A stretch of 64,000 nucleotides of DNA, taken from Phocaeicola coprocola DSM 17136 (GTDB lineage: Bacteria; Bacteroidota; Bacteroidia; Bacteroidales; Bacteroidaceae). Of this stretch, positions 43,852 to 54,725 are shown piece after piece. The notes beneath the pieces were generated by a model. That model ran no database searches and was not told the DNA's origin. It saw nothing but the letters and a program-made list of their open reading frames with translations. The translations under genes were made by a program, and so were the position numbers. Every line of letters begins with the position of its first letter. The first letter of the stretch is position 1. The stretch spans positions 1-64,000 of the forward strand of contig NZ_DS981439.1 of assembly GCF_000154845.1 (NCBI RefSeq), read 5' to 3'.

Positions 43852-43948
43852 TAATTAGGATTCGTACCGTGTTCCAAGCGGTTCATAAGTAACGACTTGC
43901 GGAGTTTTGGCAACAAGGGGATGCGGCTCCGTTTTATAGAAATGACTT

Positions 43949-44806
43949 ATGCAAACCGACTTATCCATTTACAACAGTCTTCGCCCTTCCTTTATAGAAG
44001 GCGTTCACGCCGTGAAGTTCAATGCTTTGTCGGCGGTCATATCGCGTTACCGGGATTATGCCCGCAGTTCCGAACAAATAAAAGCGTACTCGGGAGATTC
44101 TCTGCTGATGCGGGACATCGCCTCCTTGCTTGACGAAGCACCCCGTCCCATAACGAGGGAATACCAGGATTTCACCCCGTTCCTGCTTCTTCTGATGCTT
44201 TCGGAGGAATTTCATGCCGTCCATTACGTCGAGCGTCTTGTAACGTGGTATTTCGGCTACTGTTGTGTCGATGAACTGCGGACGGTTTGCACCATTCTGT
44301 CCGAGTGTTCCTACCCGCATCACGACACGCTGCGGCTGCGGTTCAAGAATTACCTGCGTGAAGCCCGTAAGACATTGGGTATGCCCGTTGAATGTAACGC
44401 TGCTGTCATGCTGAAAATGCTCGACGCCTCTTATGAACATCTCACTCCCGCCGATGTCGGGGAGTTCGAGGAGCTGTTGCACCTGGGGGACGATTACGAG
44501 TTCATCTCCCGTGTCAAATCGAATTATCTTGCCTCGGATAACGTCACGGAACTCGCCGGGGTTTGCGGGTATTCCAGCACGATTACCTTCCGCCGGCGTT
44601 TCCAGCGGGTTTTCGGCTGCTCGGCCTCCTCGTGGTTACGTCAGCGCCGTATCGAACGTATCGGGGAGTTGTTGCGGACGACACACTACACGTTGCAGGA
44701 AATAGCCTACATGTGCGGTTTCTCCGCCCAATCCCACTTTACGGACTTTTGCAAGCGGAATATGGGGAGCAATCCCACTTCCATCCGCCAGGAAGGTCGG
44801 ATCTGA
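43949..44806 (+). CDS. AraC-family regulator of the second element
   Basis: A 285-residue AraC-type protein. C-terminal double HTH at about 195-280: VTELAGVCGYSSTITFRRRFQRVFGCSASSWLRQRR and LQEIAYMCGFSAQSHFTDFCKRNMGSNPTS. N-terminal part is helical and lacks a sugar-binding cupin. Same overall layout as the AraC gene ahead of rteA, suggesting parallel control modules on the two segments. The rteC copy follows 105 bp later. Confidence 0.8.
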   Translation: MQTDLSIYNSLRPSFIEGVHAVKFNALSAVISRYRDYARSSEQIKAYSGDSLLMRDIASLLDEAPRPITREYQDFTPFLLLLMLSEEFHAVHYVERLVTWYFGYCCVDELRTVCTILSECSYPHHDTLRLRFKNYLREARKTLGMPVECNAAVMLKMLDASYEHLTPADVGEFEELLHLGDDYEFISRVKSNYLASDNVTELAGVCGYSSTITFRRRFQRVFGCSASSWLRQRRIERIGELLRTTHYTLQEIAYMCGFSAQSHFTDFCKRNMGSNPTSIRQEGRI

Positions 44807-44911
44807 CATTAAAATCGGCTCCGTGATAAAAAAACGAAGAGAAAGATAAAAATCGTAATCCGCCGGTTTTTCGATTCGCTAACTTTATACGCGAAAGTAA
44901 CAAGACGGATT

Positions 44912-45772
44912 ATGATTGCATTTATAGAAAAATTAAACAGCGAAGTCCTGCGGAGTATCGAACGTATCGAATCGCGGGATACCGACGTGTTGAAAAAGTC
45001 GCTTGAAGCGTCACGTGTCCTGGGAGAAGCGTTCGACCGTTTGAAACAATATATCATCGGCTACCGTTTTCAAAACGATGACGAGGAAATAAAGTTCTTC
45101 AAAGAAATCAAACCTCGTCTTTTTTGCCGTCTGATCTATTACCGCAAGCTCTACAATATCGAGATGAACCGTCCGGTAGGAAGTATCGAGGCACAACGGG
45201 AGTACCTGGACGCCCATGTTCGGGCCATCAACGCGTACACGCAGAAACGCCTCGACTTTATCCGCTATTTCCGCAGCGGCGCTACACACCTGGACAGCCT
45301 CTATTTCCTGCGCGGGCAGACCGACACGGAGCAATACCTGGAAACCTTCTACTATGAACTCGACCCGCAGTTTTCGACAAACGCGGATTTCAAGGTGGCG
45401 AAAATCCTGGCCAACGATATGTTGTCGGTTTATCTTATGGGCGAATTGGAATCACTGGAGAGCACGAACCTCCGGAACATGGTTCTGCCATTGCCTGACG
45501 TGCGTCCGACATGGCAGGACTCGAAGACGGATCTGACGGAACTTATTTACCTGCTCGACAGTAAAGGCTGTTTCGGCAATGTGCCACTCACGCAACTTGC
45601 CAGCTACATTTCCAACGCTTTCAACGTACACCTCGACATGAACCTTTCGAGGACATTCTGCGATATGAAAATCCGAAACAACCCGACACCGTGGCTTGAC
45701 AAGGCGAAAGAGGCCCTGCTTAAACGTATGCAGACGTGGAAGCGAAACAAGAAAAACGGCAATTCCGAGTAG
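44912..45772 (+). CDS. rteC: RteC-family regulator, full length
   Basis: A 286-residue RteC protein (MIAFIEKLNSEVLRSIERIE..., FYYELDPQFSTNADFKVAKILANDMLSVYL, then C-terminal winged-helix-like LTELIYLLDSKGCFGNVPLTQLASYISNAFNVHLDMNLSRTFCDMKIRNNPTPWLDKAKEAL). Regulator of excision functions in CTnDOT-like elements. Copy 1 (9772-10413) is shorter. The excision-type genes that RteC would activate lie just downstream. Confidence 0.85.
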   Translation: MIAFIEKLNSEVLRSIERIESRDTDVLKKSLEASRVLGEAFDRLKQYIIGYRFQNDDEEIKFFKEIKPRLFCRLIYYRKLYNIEMNRPVGSIEAQREYLDAHVRAINAYTQKRLDFIRYFRSGATHLDSLYFLRGQTDTEQYLETFYYELDPQFSTNADFKVAKILANDMLSVYLMGELESLESTNLRNMVLPLPDVRPTWQDSKTDLTELIYLLDSKGCFGNVPLTQLASYISNAFNVHLDMNLSRTFCDMKIRNNPTPWLDKAKEALLKRMQTWKRNKKNGNSE

Positions 45773-46169
45773 AACATGAACCGGTAAAGCACTCTATTTC
45801 TTATAGAAGCACTGATAATCAGCGTTGTATATAACAAAAGAACCGAGGTCGGTTTTCCCCCGTAACTCTCGAAAGGAACTTTCCCGAACGCCCGTATTTG
45901 CACCCGTATAAGGAGCCGATACGGGTGTTCCGTTGTAGCCCCGTCCGGATTAGAACACCGTTAAGCGTTGAATCACAGTATGCTATCGCATTTCTGCCAA
46001 TAAAAATACCGAGTACGGGCAGCGGATTTCGGCAAAAAACACTGCCTTCTTCACCGCATGAACCGTTGAGAATCAGTTCACTGCAAATTATCAAAAAAAG
46101 TCGTACCGACCTCGTTTTAAGCTGTCCATATAAGCCCGACCTTTGTAACAGACTAAAAAACAAAGGAGT
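45773..46169. other. 397-bp non-coding region with hairpins
   Basis: Holds a short palindrome AACCGA/TCGGTT (45841-45854) and a 9-bp hairpin CACCCGTAT (45901-45909) / ATACGGGTG (45919-45927). The first may end the rteC transcript. No ORF supported. It lies where the excision-operon promoter of the following HTH genes should be. Confidence 0.4.
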
Positions 46170-46481
46170 ATGAAAATCATAGTGATCGGTTCGCGAGCCT
46201 ATAACGAGCTTGTCGGGCGTATAGAGAAAATAGAGGCTGCAATCGCCTCTCTCCCTGAAAAGGGGCGTGCATGGAATAAGGAGTATATAAACGACGAATG
46301 GATGGACGGCGAGCAGGTCTGCCGTTACCTGGGCATCAGCGGGCGTACCCTTCAACGCCTCCGCTCGGATCACGTGATCACCTATTCGGCCATCAACCGG
46401 AAGCTGTATTATTCCCTCACGGAAATCCGCCGTGTGCTGAAGGAGCGTTCCGTGCGGCGCAAAAACCGACCAAAGGAGTAG
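46170..46481 (+). CDS. Excisionase-like helix-turn-helix protein 1
   Basis: A 103-residue protein: a short N-terminal coiled part (RIEKIEAAIASLPEKG) and a helix_turn_helix_17/MerR-type domain (DGEQVCRYLGISGRTLQRLRSDHVITYSAINRKLYYSLTEIRRVL). The 46485 gene is a tandem paralogue 3 bp downstream. In CTnDOT two proteins of this type, Xis2c and Xis2d, drive excision, so these are candidate counterparts. Confidence 0.7.
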   Translation: MKIIVIGSRAYNELVGRIEKIEAAIASLPEKGRAWNKEYINDEWMDGEQVCRYLGISGRTLQRLRSDHVITYSAINRKLYYSLTEIRRVLKERSVRRKNRPKE

Positions 46482-46484
46482 GCC

Positions 46485-46811
46485 ATGTTTCTGGATAAGG
46501 AATATTTCGACGGATGGATGCAGCGGCTCTCGGAACGGCTGGAACGTATTGAGAAGCTGTGCGCGGGGGACGTGGAGCAACCGCTTTCCATCCTGCCTGA
46601 CGGGGAGCGTCTTCTGGACAATTACGACCTGTGCCGTATGCTCAATATCAGCAAGCGCACACTCCAGCGTTACCGCACCTCGGGAGAGCTGCCTTACGAG
46701 ATGATCTATCACAAGACCTTCTACCGGGAATCGGACGTCCTGCGGTTCATCGAGCGTAACTTCAGTAATTTCCGCAAGCTGAAAAAGGATCGTCCTGCCG
46801 GTTCCGGTTAG
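46485..46811 (+). CDS. Excisionase-like helix-turn-helix protein 2
   Basis: A 108-residue paralogue of the preceding protein: LERIEKLCAGD then NYDLCRMLNISKRTLQRYRTSGELPYEMIYHKTFYRESDVLRFI. Co-directional and co-transcribed with it. Likely Xis2d-like. Confidence 0.7.
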   Translation: MFLDKEYFDGWMQRLSERLERIEKLCAGDVEQPLSILPDGERLLDNYDLCRMLNISKRTLQRYRTSGELPYEMIYHKTFYRESDVLRFIERNFSNFRKLKKDRPAGSG

Positions 46812-46910
46812 GCCCTGTCCCGAGAGTCCGGCGTCATGGAAAAACGCGGAGATACATGGAATAAGGCACGACAAGGCGGTACAACCGTTCGATATTTGCC
46901 GTAAAATCAG

Positions 46911-46918
46911 TATGTTTG
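46911..46918 (+). promoter_or_regulatory. -7 box for the DUF1016 gene
   Basis: TATGTTTG, 28 bp before ATG 46947; no good -33 box. The surrounding GTATGTTTGC also fits the CTnDOT core consensus GTANNTTTGC, which mainly shows how weak that consensus is on its own. Confidence 0.45.
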
Positions 46919-46946
46919 CACTTGGAAGCCTATATAATAATGAACA

Positions 46947-47960
46947 ATGAAAGAAACAGATAAAATATATCCTGCCGACAAAGGGGAGGAAGAGCTGCTG
47001 CATAACGTGCGCCATATCTTGCAGGAAGCGCGCGCGAAGGTGATACATCATGTCAATTCGACCCTCGTGAGGGCTTACTGGCAGGTAGGGAAATATATAG
47101 TGGAGTACGAGCAGCAGGGAACCGGCCGTGCCGGATATGGCAAGGCTGTCATCAACACCCTTTCCAGGCGGCTCGTGGCGGAGTTCGGAAACGGGTTCAC
47201 GGCCACCAACCTGCGGTACATGAGGCAGTTTTACCAGTGCTACCCGAAATATCACACGCTGTGTGATAAATTGAGTTGGTCGCATTGCCGCACGCTTCTC
47301 AAGGTGTCGGGCGATGCCGCCCGTGATTTTTACCTGCACGAGTGCGTCAAGGAAAACTGGAGTGTCCGGCAGCTCGACCGCCAAATCAACACGCTTTTCT
47401 ATGACCGCTTGCTGGCCAGCCGAGACAAGAAAGCCGTGAAAGAGGAGATTTCCCGTACCGAACCCGGGCGTGTCGAACCCAAAGAGATCATCCGCGACCC
47501 GTATATCCTGGAGTTTCTCGGTATCCCCCAGGGAGAGCATTTTCTGGAAACCGATCTGGAGCAACTGCTCATCAGCCGCTTGCAGCGCTTGATGCTCGAA
47601 CTCGGGAAAGGCTTCGCCTTCGTCGCGCGACAGAAGCGTATCTCCTTCGACGACAAGCATTTCTACATCGACCTGGTCTTTTACAATTACCTGGCCCGCT
47701 GTTTCGTTTTAATAGACCTTAAATCCGGGGAGCTGACCCATCAGGATTTGGGGCAGATGCAGATGTATGTCAATTACTACACCCGTGAGTTGATGAATCC
47801 CGGGGATAACCCTCCGGTGGGTATCGTCCTCTGCGCGGAGAAAAACGACGCGGTCGTCCGTTATACGCTGCCCGAAGATGAAAAGCAGGTCTTCGCCGCC
47901 CAGTACATGACCTATCTTCCCACGCAGGAGGAGCTGCAAACACTCTTGCAGGAAGTGTGA
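46947..47960 (+). CDS. DUF1016/YhcG-type PDDEXK nuclease
   Basis: A 337-residue protein. N-terminal DUF1016_N (VNSTLVRAYWQVGKYIVEYEQQG ... LSRRLVAEFGNGFTATNLRYMRQFYQCYP) and C-terminal PD-(D/E)XK-like core: SFDDKHFYIDLVFYNYLARCFVLIDLKSGEL with Asp and Lys of the active site. These nucleases are common on mobile elements and may act in DNA defence or competition between elements. Separate promoter and terminator, so an independent cargo gene. Confidence 0.85.
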   Translation: MKETDKIYPADKGEEELLHNVRHILQEARAKVIHHVNSTLVRAYWQVGKYIVEYEQQGTGRAGYGKAVINTLSRRLVAEFGNGFTATNLRYMRQFYQCYPKYHTLCDKLSWSHCRTLLKVSGDAARDFYLHECVKENWSVRQLDRQINTLFYDRLLASRDKKAVKEEISRTEPGRVEPKEIIRDPYILEFLGIPQGEHFLETDLEQLLISRLQRLMLELGKGFAFVARQKRISFDDKHFYIDLVFYNYLARCFVLIDLKSGELTHQDLGQMQMYVNYYTRELMNPGDNPPVGIVLCAEKNDAVVRYTLPEDEKQVFAAQYMTYLPTQEELQTLLQEV

Positions 47961-47984
47961 CGACAACGCTCACGGGCATATGAA

Positions 47985-48020
47985 AAAAGCCGATGGAAAT
48001 ATGTACTTCCGTCGGCTTTT
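47985..48020. terminator. Terminator between convergent DUF1016 and methylase genes
   Basis: 14-bp stem AAAAGCCGATGGAA (47985-47998) / TTCCGTCGGCTTTT (48007-48020), with one T-G pair. A-rich left and T-rich right sides allow both directions. Confidence 0.8.
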
Positions 48021-48023
48021 CGC

Positions 48024-51000
48024 TTACATCTTGATCCCTTTCTTCGCGGGGCCGTTCTCCGGCGGGCTGCCCACGCCCGCGATCACGATGCGCCCCCCGG
48101 AGGCGTCGGCAATCTGCCGCAGCCGGGAAGGAATACGGGCCGCCGTGTTGTTTTCCTTCGGGAGCTCTTCCGCCGTGTCATGCCGTTCCCGGCACACGTC
48201 GTTATCCTCCTCCGCCTCCTTTCCCTCGCTCTCTTCTATCGATTTGAGGCTTTGCTGTATCCTGCGGTCTATTTCCGTCAGGTCAGCTTTCAGGGCCGTC
48301 AGTTCGGGCTCCTTGCGCCAGGAACTTTCCACCACTTCCCGCAGGACGGGAATATCTTTCTCCAGTTCCTCGTTCTTTTTCCGGAATTTTTCCAGTGTCG
48401 GCTCGATGGTCGCGAGCGCGTGGATGAAGTTCATCGCCGCCAGTCGCGGGTCGGAGGCGATATTCCCGTAGTTATACTGGTATAGATAATCCCCTTCACC
48501 CCGGACATAAAAACGGTTCTGCACCAGGTCGAGCCCGTCTTTCCCGGTCGTTTCGCTCTGGACGAGCAGTTCGAACCCGTAGAGGCTCCCGATGGGTTCG
48601 AGCCTGTCGAGCGTGCGTGCCGTTTCGGCGATACGGTTGAGCTGTTTCCCGATGAGCTTGGGGTCGGAGGTTTCCAGCCCGTTCAGTTTCACGGGATTGC
48701 GGTACGAGCCGTCCTCGTTGAACTCGACGCGGGCCTTGAAGTGTTCCAGATCCTTGCCGATACGCCGTATCAGGTCGTTGTTCTTCTCTATCTTCTCCGT
48801 GATCTGCTCCAGCTTGTAGCGGCTCGATGATTTGCCGCGCACGAATGCCTGGCGTTCGCTTTCGAGCGTGGCGATCTTCTTCTCCAGGCGGGCCTTGTCC
48901 AGCAGGTCTGTATTTCCCGAGAGGACGGCGACATACTCGGAAAAATTCATGCCGCTCTTCTCGTCGATGGCCCCCTCGTCGATGGTACGGCTTCCCATGT
49001 TGTTGGTCTTGAGCTGGCGGATGAACAGTTGCTTGTTGTGCAACAGCCCGAACTTGTAGGCGTCGAGCGACTTCTCGACGGCGTATAATATCACGTCCAC
49101 CTTGTTGTCGGCATGGAGTTTGGCGATCTCGTTCCCGGTGCGTATTCCCCGCCCGTCGCGCTGCTCCAGGTCGCTGGGACGCCAGGGGCAGTCCAGGTGG
49201 TGTATCGCCACGCAGCGTTTCTGCGCGTTCACTCCCGTCCCGAGCATCTCGGTCGATCCGAAGAGTACGCGGATTTTCCCGGCGTTCATACCGGCGATCA
49301 TCTCCTTGCGCGCTTTTTCCGAGGTCGCCTCCTGGATGAACCGCACCTCGCTTTGGGGTATGCCGTAATCCTCCGCGAGTTTACGCCGTATCTCGGAATA
49401 GACGTTCCACCCCGCTCCGGGTTTGTAGGTTCCCAGGTCGGAGAATACGAACTGCGTACCTTTGTACGCCTCGAAACGGCGGTAGTAACCGGCAATCATA
49501 CGGGCGCAGTGGCTCGCCTTGTTGTCCACGTGGTCGCTGTATAGTTCGGGGTCTATCATACGCATATCGAGCGACATCTTGCGGGCGTAGTCTGTGGCAA
49601 TGAGCATTTTCGCCTTTTCCTCCCGCTCCGAGAGCGGCAGGCGGCCCAGGAGCGTGGCATCGCCCGATTTGGCGAACTGCACCAGCCGTTCTATGAACTC
49701 CGTCTGCTGGGGTGTCGGCGGGATATTGTGCAATATCTCGTTCTTTTGCGGTCGGTCGATCCCTATATCCTCCGCCGAGCGGTAATCTGTAATCTCGGAG
49801 TAGAACATGGCCAGTTCGGGAACCTTGATGAAATATCGGAACCGTTCTTTCTGCACGACCTCGTTGGTCACGGAAAACTCGTAGTCGATGGTTTTCTTGG
49901 CAAATATGGCCGCCCAGGCATCGAAGGTGCGGATATTCTGACGCTCCAGTTCCTTCGGGCGCAGGTACTTGAAAAGCAGGTACAGTTCCGTGAGCGAGTT
50001 GGAGATGGTCGTTCCCGAGAGGAACGTCGCCCCCAGGTCGCGGCCCGTGCGCTGCTGTATGGTACGCAGCGCGAAAAGCATGTTGAGCGCCCGCTGCGAC
50101 CCCTCGGGATTTCCGAGGCCCGCCACCCGGTCATGCCGGGTCGTGAAAGTCAGGTTCTTGAATTTGTGGCTCTCGTCCACGTAGAGGTGGTCGATACCCA
50201 TGAGGCGGAAGTCCACGGCGTCGTCCTTGCGTGTTTCCAGCGCGTGCGCCACCTTCTGCAACTTGGCTTCCAGGTTGGCCTTGCGTTTCTGACACCCTTT
50301 CATCATGGCGCGGGAAACGTCCCTGCCTTGTGCTTTGAGCACTTCGAGGTTCTCCTCCACACAGTCCAGCTCGGCCTGCAATATCTCCTGCTGTATCTCC
50401 GGGGACTGGGGTATCATGCCGAACTGTTCGTGCGAGAGGATCACGGCGTCCCAGTCGTTGTTGCGTATCTCCCGGAAGATGCGCTCACGCTTCCGGGGCG
50501 TGAAATCCTCCTTGCCCGGGTAGAGGACTTTGGCCATCGGGTAAGCGGTGCAGAACGTCCGGGCTATTTCATGGATGTTGGCTTTCAGCCCGATAATCAT
50601 GGGTTTGTTGGCCAGCCCGAGGCGTTTCTTCTCGTAGGCCCCGCAGCACATGATAAGGGTCTTTCCGCCGCCCACCTCGTGGTCGATTATCCCGCCGCCG
50701 AGCAGTTTGTCCATCCATATCGCGTCCTTCTGGCTGTCATACAGTTTGTCGATTCCCAGCCCCTTGAGGTCGAGGTCGGGGAATTCCTGGTGCGTCCCGT
50801 CGTACTTCGGGCGCACGTAACAGTTGAAAGTACGGTTATAGAGGTCTGTCAGGCGGTCTTTGAAGTCGGACGACTGCTCGCGCAGCCATTCGGGGAAAGC
50901 ACCCCGGATCTCGTCTATCTTGCTGTTGGCGAGCTGTATGGCCTCCCCGTCACGCACCTTGACCTCCCGCCGTTCGCCGTCCACCCATTTGAGGACGGTC

Positions 51001-54000
51001 TTGGTGATGTCGGGCGAAGTGTTTTGCAGGGCGTGTTTCAAAAGGTGCAGGCCGTTGTACTTACGGGTCTGCGCGCTGACGGCATACTGCTCCGTGATCT
51101 TCACGTTCGTCGCTTCCGCCTTCACGCCGTACTCGTCCAGGTTGGAGGCGAAGGTGATCTTCACCTCCGTATCGAAGAGCGAGGAGGCGAAACGCTCGTA
51201 AACACCTTTTGGAATCCACCGTTCGCCCAGGTTGAAGTCCAGGTCGTCGAAAGCGATGGGTTTGGGCGTCGCCTCGCGCAGAGCCTCCAGCGATTCCCGG
51301 GCCGGGGCGTGGTCGGGATTCTCCCGCAGGAACGCCTCGATCCGGTCGGCTTTCCCGATGACATTGCCGGCGATGAACTTGTCGGCAACCTCGTAGCCGT
51401 CCGTTTCCGGGTTGTAATAGATGCGTCCTTTCAGTTCCCCGAGTATTCCCTCCACGGTAGTTCCCGTGAGCGAGGCCATGTAGTGCGGTTCCACCCGGCC
51501 GTACTTGTTCAGGCTGGCCACAAGGGCCTCCGAAGCGTCGTCGGCGTGCGTGATCTCATCGGGATTGAAGGCCACGGGACGCTCGAAGATGTCGGCTTTG
51601 CGTGCCTTGCCGTCGATGTAACGCTCCAGCGACAGAATCTCCGTCCCCCGCGCGTCCATCTTGATCAGGTCGAGGTTGCGTTTGTCATTGAGCCGTCCGA
51701 AGCGTTCGGTGAAATTGTCGTAAAGCCGGTTGAGCATCTCCCGCAGGGCGGGGTTCGCCGTCAGCGTTTCCGCCTCGTTGTTATAAAGGTGGTAATAGGC
51801 ATCGCGTATCTCGATATACATGGAGGCTTTCGTCCGTTGTGCAGGCGTGAGTTCCAGCGGGTGGAACATGGGTTGCAGGGATTCAGTCTCCCGCAGGTAG
51901 CCGACCCGGTTTTGTCCGTCCGTGACGAGTGTCCCCTCGCGGAAATAGGGGGCGACCTCCCCCTCGAACGGGCGGGGTTTCATATCCGCCTCCCGTATCT
52001 GCGGCGTTTCTTTACCGGGTTCTTCCTCCTCCGGATTTTCCGGCGTGTCGAACAAGCTGCCCGTTCTCGGCGTACCGGCGGCTTGTTTTCGTCTGTCTTT
52101 CGGGGCTTCCGTCGGGGGGCGTACCGCCTGCCGTTCCCGCTGTTCCGGGGTTTCCTGCTGCCGGGCGCTTTGTCGGCGTAGTTCCGCCCTCCGTTCCGGG
52201 GTAAGCGACATCATCATCTCGTAAAAGCCGTTGATCGGCGGGTTGTCCTCCCAGTTCAGGGAGGCATACAAGTCTTCGGGATCACGCTCCGGTGGCGTCG
52301 TTTTCGGCATTTCGCTCTTCTGTTCCTCCGGAGAGGAGGCCGGGGCGAATAATGAGGGTTGTCGGGGCGTCTTCCGCTTTGCTCCCCGGCGGCTGTTCCT
52401 TTTCTTGGATATACCGAGTTCTGCCTGCCGCCGCTCCTCGGCGCTGAAGCCGAACAGATCGTAGAGCGTCAGCAACGGTTCCTGCTGCACGTTTACCGGT
52501 TCGGCAGCTTGGGTGGCAGGTGCGGGAGCCGCCGTTTCCACCGTGTCGAAAAGCGACCCGGCGAAGCCCTCCCGCGGTTTCGGTTCCGTTATTCCGCCCA
52601 CGTGCTGCACGGGAGTATCCGTCATGCCGAAATCTTCGGGTTTCGGCGGGTGTTGCTCCCACAAGCGATTCTCCCGCTCCTTCGACCAGGCCCCGAAGTC
52701 GGCCAGATCCTCCCCGGTCGGTTCTCCGGCGGATGTGGCGGCAGAATCCGGTAACGCTTGTCCGGGTTTGTTTTCGATTCGGGTAATCTCCCCGGTTTCG
52801 GTATCGACATGGTAGCCCTGTGCCGCCATTTCGGCGACGACGCGGCGTTTTTCCTCCTCTTCCCGCTGCTGCTGAAGGTTACGGGCATCGGCGATAATCT
52901 CCTTGACGATTTCTCCGGCAAGGCGGGGCTCGTGTCTTTCGGCACGCTGGCGTTCCGCCTGACGGGGACGGGACAATTCCCGCTCCGGTGTACCGGGTGT
53001 CTGTTCCGGAGCATGTTCCAGGCAATAACTCTCGTTGAAATGCCGGTTGAAATCCTCCGAGAGCATACGCCGCATCTCCCGGTCGATGCCGTCCACGCCC
53101 TCCGCGTGGGTGAACTCCATCGCCGGTTTGCCGTAGGGGTCTTTGCCTACTTTGGCCTCGGTATGGATCACCCTGTCGAACGACTGGAAAAGGTTGTTTA
53201 TCCGGATGCCGTTCGACAGCTTGCGGGATTCGATGAAATCCCGCTGCCGTTCGGACAGTTCCCCCGTGGCGGCTTTCTTTTGCAGGATAACCAGGTCGCT
53301 GCCGACCTCCGTCCCCGCGTGTTCTGTAAAGAGGTTGTTCGGCAGCCGGATGGCCGATACGGGCTCGCAGCGGTTCATCAGCCACTCGCGCACGGGGCGT
53401 CCCTGCTCGGCGTTCAATACTCCCTGCGAGGTGATGAATGCCACCAGGCCGCCCTCGCGTACCATATCGACGGACTTCATGAAAAAATAGTTGTGCAGCG
53501 CCCGTGTGCCTTGCCGCCGCACGGGGTCGGTATGGGTGGAGAAGAACGGGTCGAAGAGCGCCACGTCCCCGAAAGGGATGTTGCTCACGGCCACGTCGTA
53601 GTAACCGGCGTATTTGGGTTCGATGCGCTCGAATCCCTGTACCCGCACCCGTTTTTCGGGGTGCAGGTGCTTCAGGATCAACCCCGTGGCGGGGTCTTTC
53701 TCGAAGCAGGTGATCTCCGCATAGGGGGCGTGGAAATCCACGGCACTGACGAAAACCCCCGTTCCCGCACTGGGGTCAAGAATACGTTTGGGGACGATCC
53801 GCGTGTCCCATATCGCCTCCACGATGGCGTCTGCCACTTTCGGGGGCGTGTAAAAAGCCGTCAGGACGGAGTTCTTGATCCCGTCCATGTAGCGCTTGTA
53901 TTCCCGTTCGTCGGGGGTGTTCGCCCTGATGACCTCGTGCAACTCGGCCACGAGCGTTGCCATGCCGTCCTTGTCCGGTTTCCCGGTGGGGTTTTCCAGC

Positions 54001-54146
54001 ACTTCCTTGATGGCGCCGAAGCCGCTGTATGCGCCGAGTGTCCTTTCTTCTTCGGGAGTCGGCGCCCGCCGTTCCCTGTCGAGCGTGAAGGCCGTCTTCA
54101 GCGCGTCGATATTCTGGCGGAGGTGGGTTTTCTTATTGAATGCCAT
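48024..54146 (-). CDS. Giant N6-adenine methylase fused to SNF2-type helicase
   Basis: A 2040-residue protein. Methylase motifs in the N-terminal part: FYTPP near residue 98, DPSAGTG at 124-130, and a variant of the NPPY box, SNIPFG, at 188-193. The long central part is low-complexity and Pro/Glu-rich (about 380-780). A SNF2-type helicase follows: Walker [10 protein letters not shown] (about 1155), DESHKF (about 1325), [11 protein letters not shown], and [12 protein letters not shown] coiled coil ends it. Such proteins are typical of Bacteroidales and Firmicutes conjugative elements; protection of transferred DNA is the usual guess, unproven. It overlaps DUF1896 by 14 bp. Confidence 0.85.
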   Translation of the reverse strand: MAFNKKTHLRQNIDALKTAFTLDRERRAPTPEEERTLGAYSGFGAIKEVLENPTGKPDKDGMATLVAELHEVIRANTPDEREYKRYMDGIKNSVLTAFYTPPKVADAIVEAIWDTRIVPKRILDPSAGTGVFVSAVDFHAPYAEITCFEKDPATGLILKHLHPEKRVRVQGFERIEPKYAGYYDVAVSNIPFGDVALFDPFFSTHTDPVRRQGTRALHNYFFMKSVDMVREGGLVAFITSQGVLNAEQGRPVREWLMNRCEPVSAIRLPNNLFTEHAGTEVGSDLVILQKKAATGELSERQRDFIESRKLSNGIRINNLFQSFDRVIHTEAKVGKDPYGKPAMEFTHAEGVDGIDREMRRMLSEDFNRHFNESYCLEHAPEQTPGTPERELSRPRQAERQRAERHEPRLAGEIVKEIIADARNLQQQREEEEKRRVVAEMAAQGYHVDTETGEITRIENKPGQALPDSAATSAGEPTGEDLADFGAWSKERENRLWEQHPPKPEDFGMTDTPVQHVGGITEPKPREGFAGSLFDTVETAAPAPATQAAEPVNVQQEPLLTLYDLFGFSAEERRQAELGISKKRNSRRGAKRKTPRQPSLFAPASSPEEQKSEMPKTTPPERDPEDLYASLNWEDNPPINGFYEMMMSLTPERRAELRRQSARQQETPEQRERQAVRPPTEAPKDRRKQAAGTPRTGSLFDTPENPEEEEPGKETPQIREADMKPRPFEGEVAPYFREGTLVTDGQNRVGYLRETESLQPMFHPLELTPAQRTKASMYIEIRDAYYHLYNNEAETLTANPALREMLNRLYDNFTERFGRLNDKRNLDLIKMDARGTEILSLERYIDGKARKADIFERPVAFNPDEITHADDASEALVASLNKYGRVEPHYMASLTGTTVEGILGELKGRIYYNPETDGYEVADKFIAGNVIGKADRIEAFLRENPDHAPARESLEALREATPKPIAFDDLDFNLGERWIPKGVYERFASSLFDTEVKITFASNLDEYGVKAEATNVKITEQYAVSAQTRKYNGLHLLKHALQNTSPDITKTVLKWVDGERREVKVRDGEAIQLANSKIDEIRGAFPEWLREQSSDFKDRLTDLYNRTFNCYVRPKYDGTHQEFPDLDLKGLGIDKLYDSQKDAIWMDKLLGGGIIDHEVGGGKTLIMCCGAYEKKRLGLANKPMIIGLKANIHEIARTFCTAYPMAKVLYPGKEDFTPRKRERIFREIRNNDWDAVILSHEQFGMIPQSPEIQQEILQAELDCVEENLEVLKAQGRDVSRAMMKGCQKRKANLEAKLQKVAHALETRKDDAVDFRLMGIDHLYVDESHKFKNLTFTTRHDRVAGLGNPEGSQRALNMLFALRTIQQRTGRDLGATFLSGTTISNSLTELYLLFKYLRPKELERQNIRTFDAWAAIFAKKTIDYEFSVTNEVVQKERFRYFIKVPELAMFYSEITDYRSAEDIGIDRPQKNEILHNIPPTPQQTEFIERLVQFAKSGDATLLGRLPLSEREEKAKMLIATDYARKMSLDMRMIDPELYSDHVDNKASHCARMIAGYYRRFEAYKGTQFVFSDLGTYKPGAGWNVYSEIRRKLAEDYGIPQSEVRFIQEATSEKARKEMIAGMNAGKIRVLFGSTEMLGTGVNAQKRCVAIHHLDCPWRPSDLEQRDGRGIRTGNEIAKLHADNKVDVILYAVEKSLDAYKFGLLHNKQLFIRQLKTNNMGSRTIDEGAIDEKSGMNFSEYVAVLSGNTDLLDKARLEKKIATLESERQAFVRGKSSSRYKLEQITEKIEKNNDLIRRIGKDLEHFKARVEFNEDGSYRNPVKLNGLETSDPKLIGKQLNRIAETARTLDRLEPIGSLYGFELLVQSETTGKDGLDLVQNRFYVRGEGDYLYQYNYGNIASDPRLAAMNFIHALATIEPTLEKFRKKNEELEKDIPVLREVVESSWRKEPELTALKADLTEIDRRIQQSLKSIEESEGKEAEEDNDVCRERHDTAEELPKENNTAARIPSRLRQIADASGGRIVIAGVGSPPENGPAKKGIKM

Positions 54147-54582
54147 CTTCGAGAAGTATTTGGACGGTTCCCGTCAGTTCGGTATAGAACAGTTCGTAGT
54201 CGGGCGTGTCGGCGAAGTCGTCCGTGAGGTCGTACTTCTCCAGCACCCCGCGGCAGAGGGGCAGCAGGCGTAGAGCCGCCTGCCGGGCGGTATCCTCGGG
54301 AATCTCCGCCTCGAATTCCCTCCAGAGGATGTTTACCAGCGTGTTGTAGGGTGAAAAGTGCAGTCCGCGGCAGAGTTCCTCGCGGGCAATTTCTTCGGCC
54401 TCGATGTGGTTGCAGCCCGAACGGATCGCCTCGCTGTACGCTTGGGCGGCGCTGTCGGCCCGCTCGGCGATGAACTCACTTTCGGCGATGAGTTCCGGGT
54501 GGCTGTCCTTGAGGTAGGATAGTAACGAAAGTCCGTAATAGGACAATTCCCCCGTGGGGGTATGGTGTTGCTTGTCTGGCAT
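54133..54582 (-). CDS. DUF1896 protein
   Basis: A 149-residue DUF1896 protein: [21 protein letters not shown] ... [43 protein letters not shown] 54582 is used; the frame open to 54642 reaches into the leader. Found with the methylase-helicase in related elements; function unknown. The leader holds CCACTAAAAATTC, similar to the CCACTAAATCC motif seen ahead of mobA and tra genes. Confidence 0.75.
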   Translation of the reverse strand: MPDKQHHTPTGELSYYGLSLLSYLKDSHPELIAESEFIAERADSAAQAYSEAIRSGCNHIEAEEIAREELCRGLHFSPYNTLVNILWREFEAEIPEDTARQAALRLLPLCRGVLEKYDLTDDFADTPDYELFYTELTGTVQILLEDGIQ

Positions 54583-54725
54583 GATAAGAATTTTTAGTGG
54601 TCGTTGATAATCGGGGAAGAGAAAGGCGCCCCGGGTTCCCACCCGAAGCGCCGACCACTGAAAAAATCCTTATCAAACAAGCGTATCTCGTTATGACAGG
54701 TCTTTTCCAGTGGCAAAGGTAACGA

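Larger units (their letters stand above)
43332..43948. other. 617-bp intergenic region between GH36 and AraC genes
   Basis: No ORF of note. Contains the phased repeats at 43493-43546 and a plus-strand promoter at 43820-43851; otherwise AT-rich DNA, which is probably the chromosome-to-element border on the left of the second mobile segment. Confidence 0.5.

Noticed and set aside
49728-52181. An 817-codon open frame opposite the methylase-helicase gene, and a similar 333-codon frame at 12597-13598 opposite mobC
   Set aside because: Both mirror the codon bias of well-supported genes on the other strand, have no family signal and no start context.
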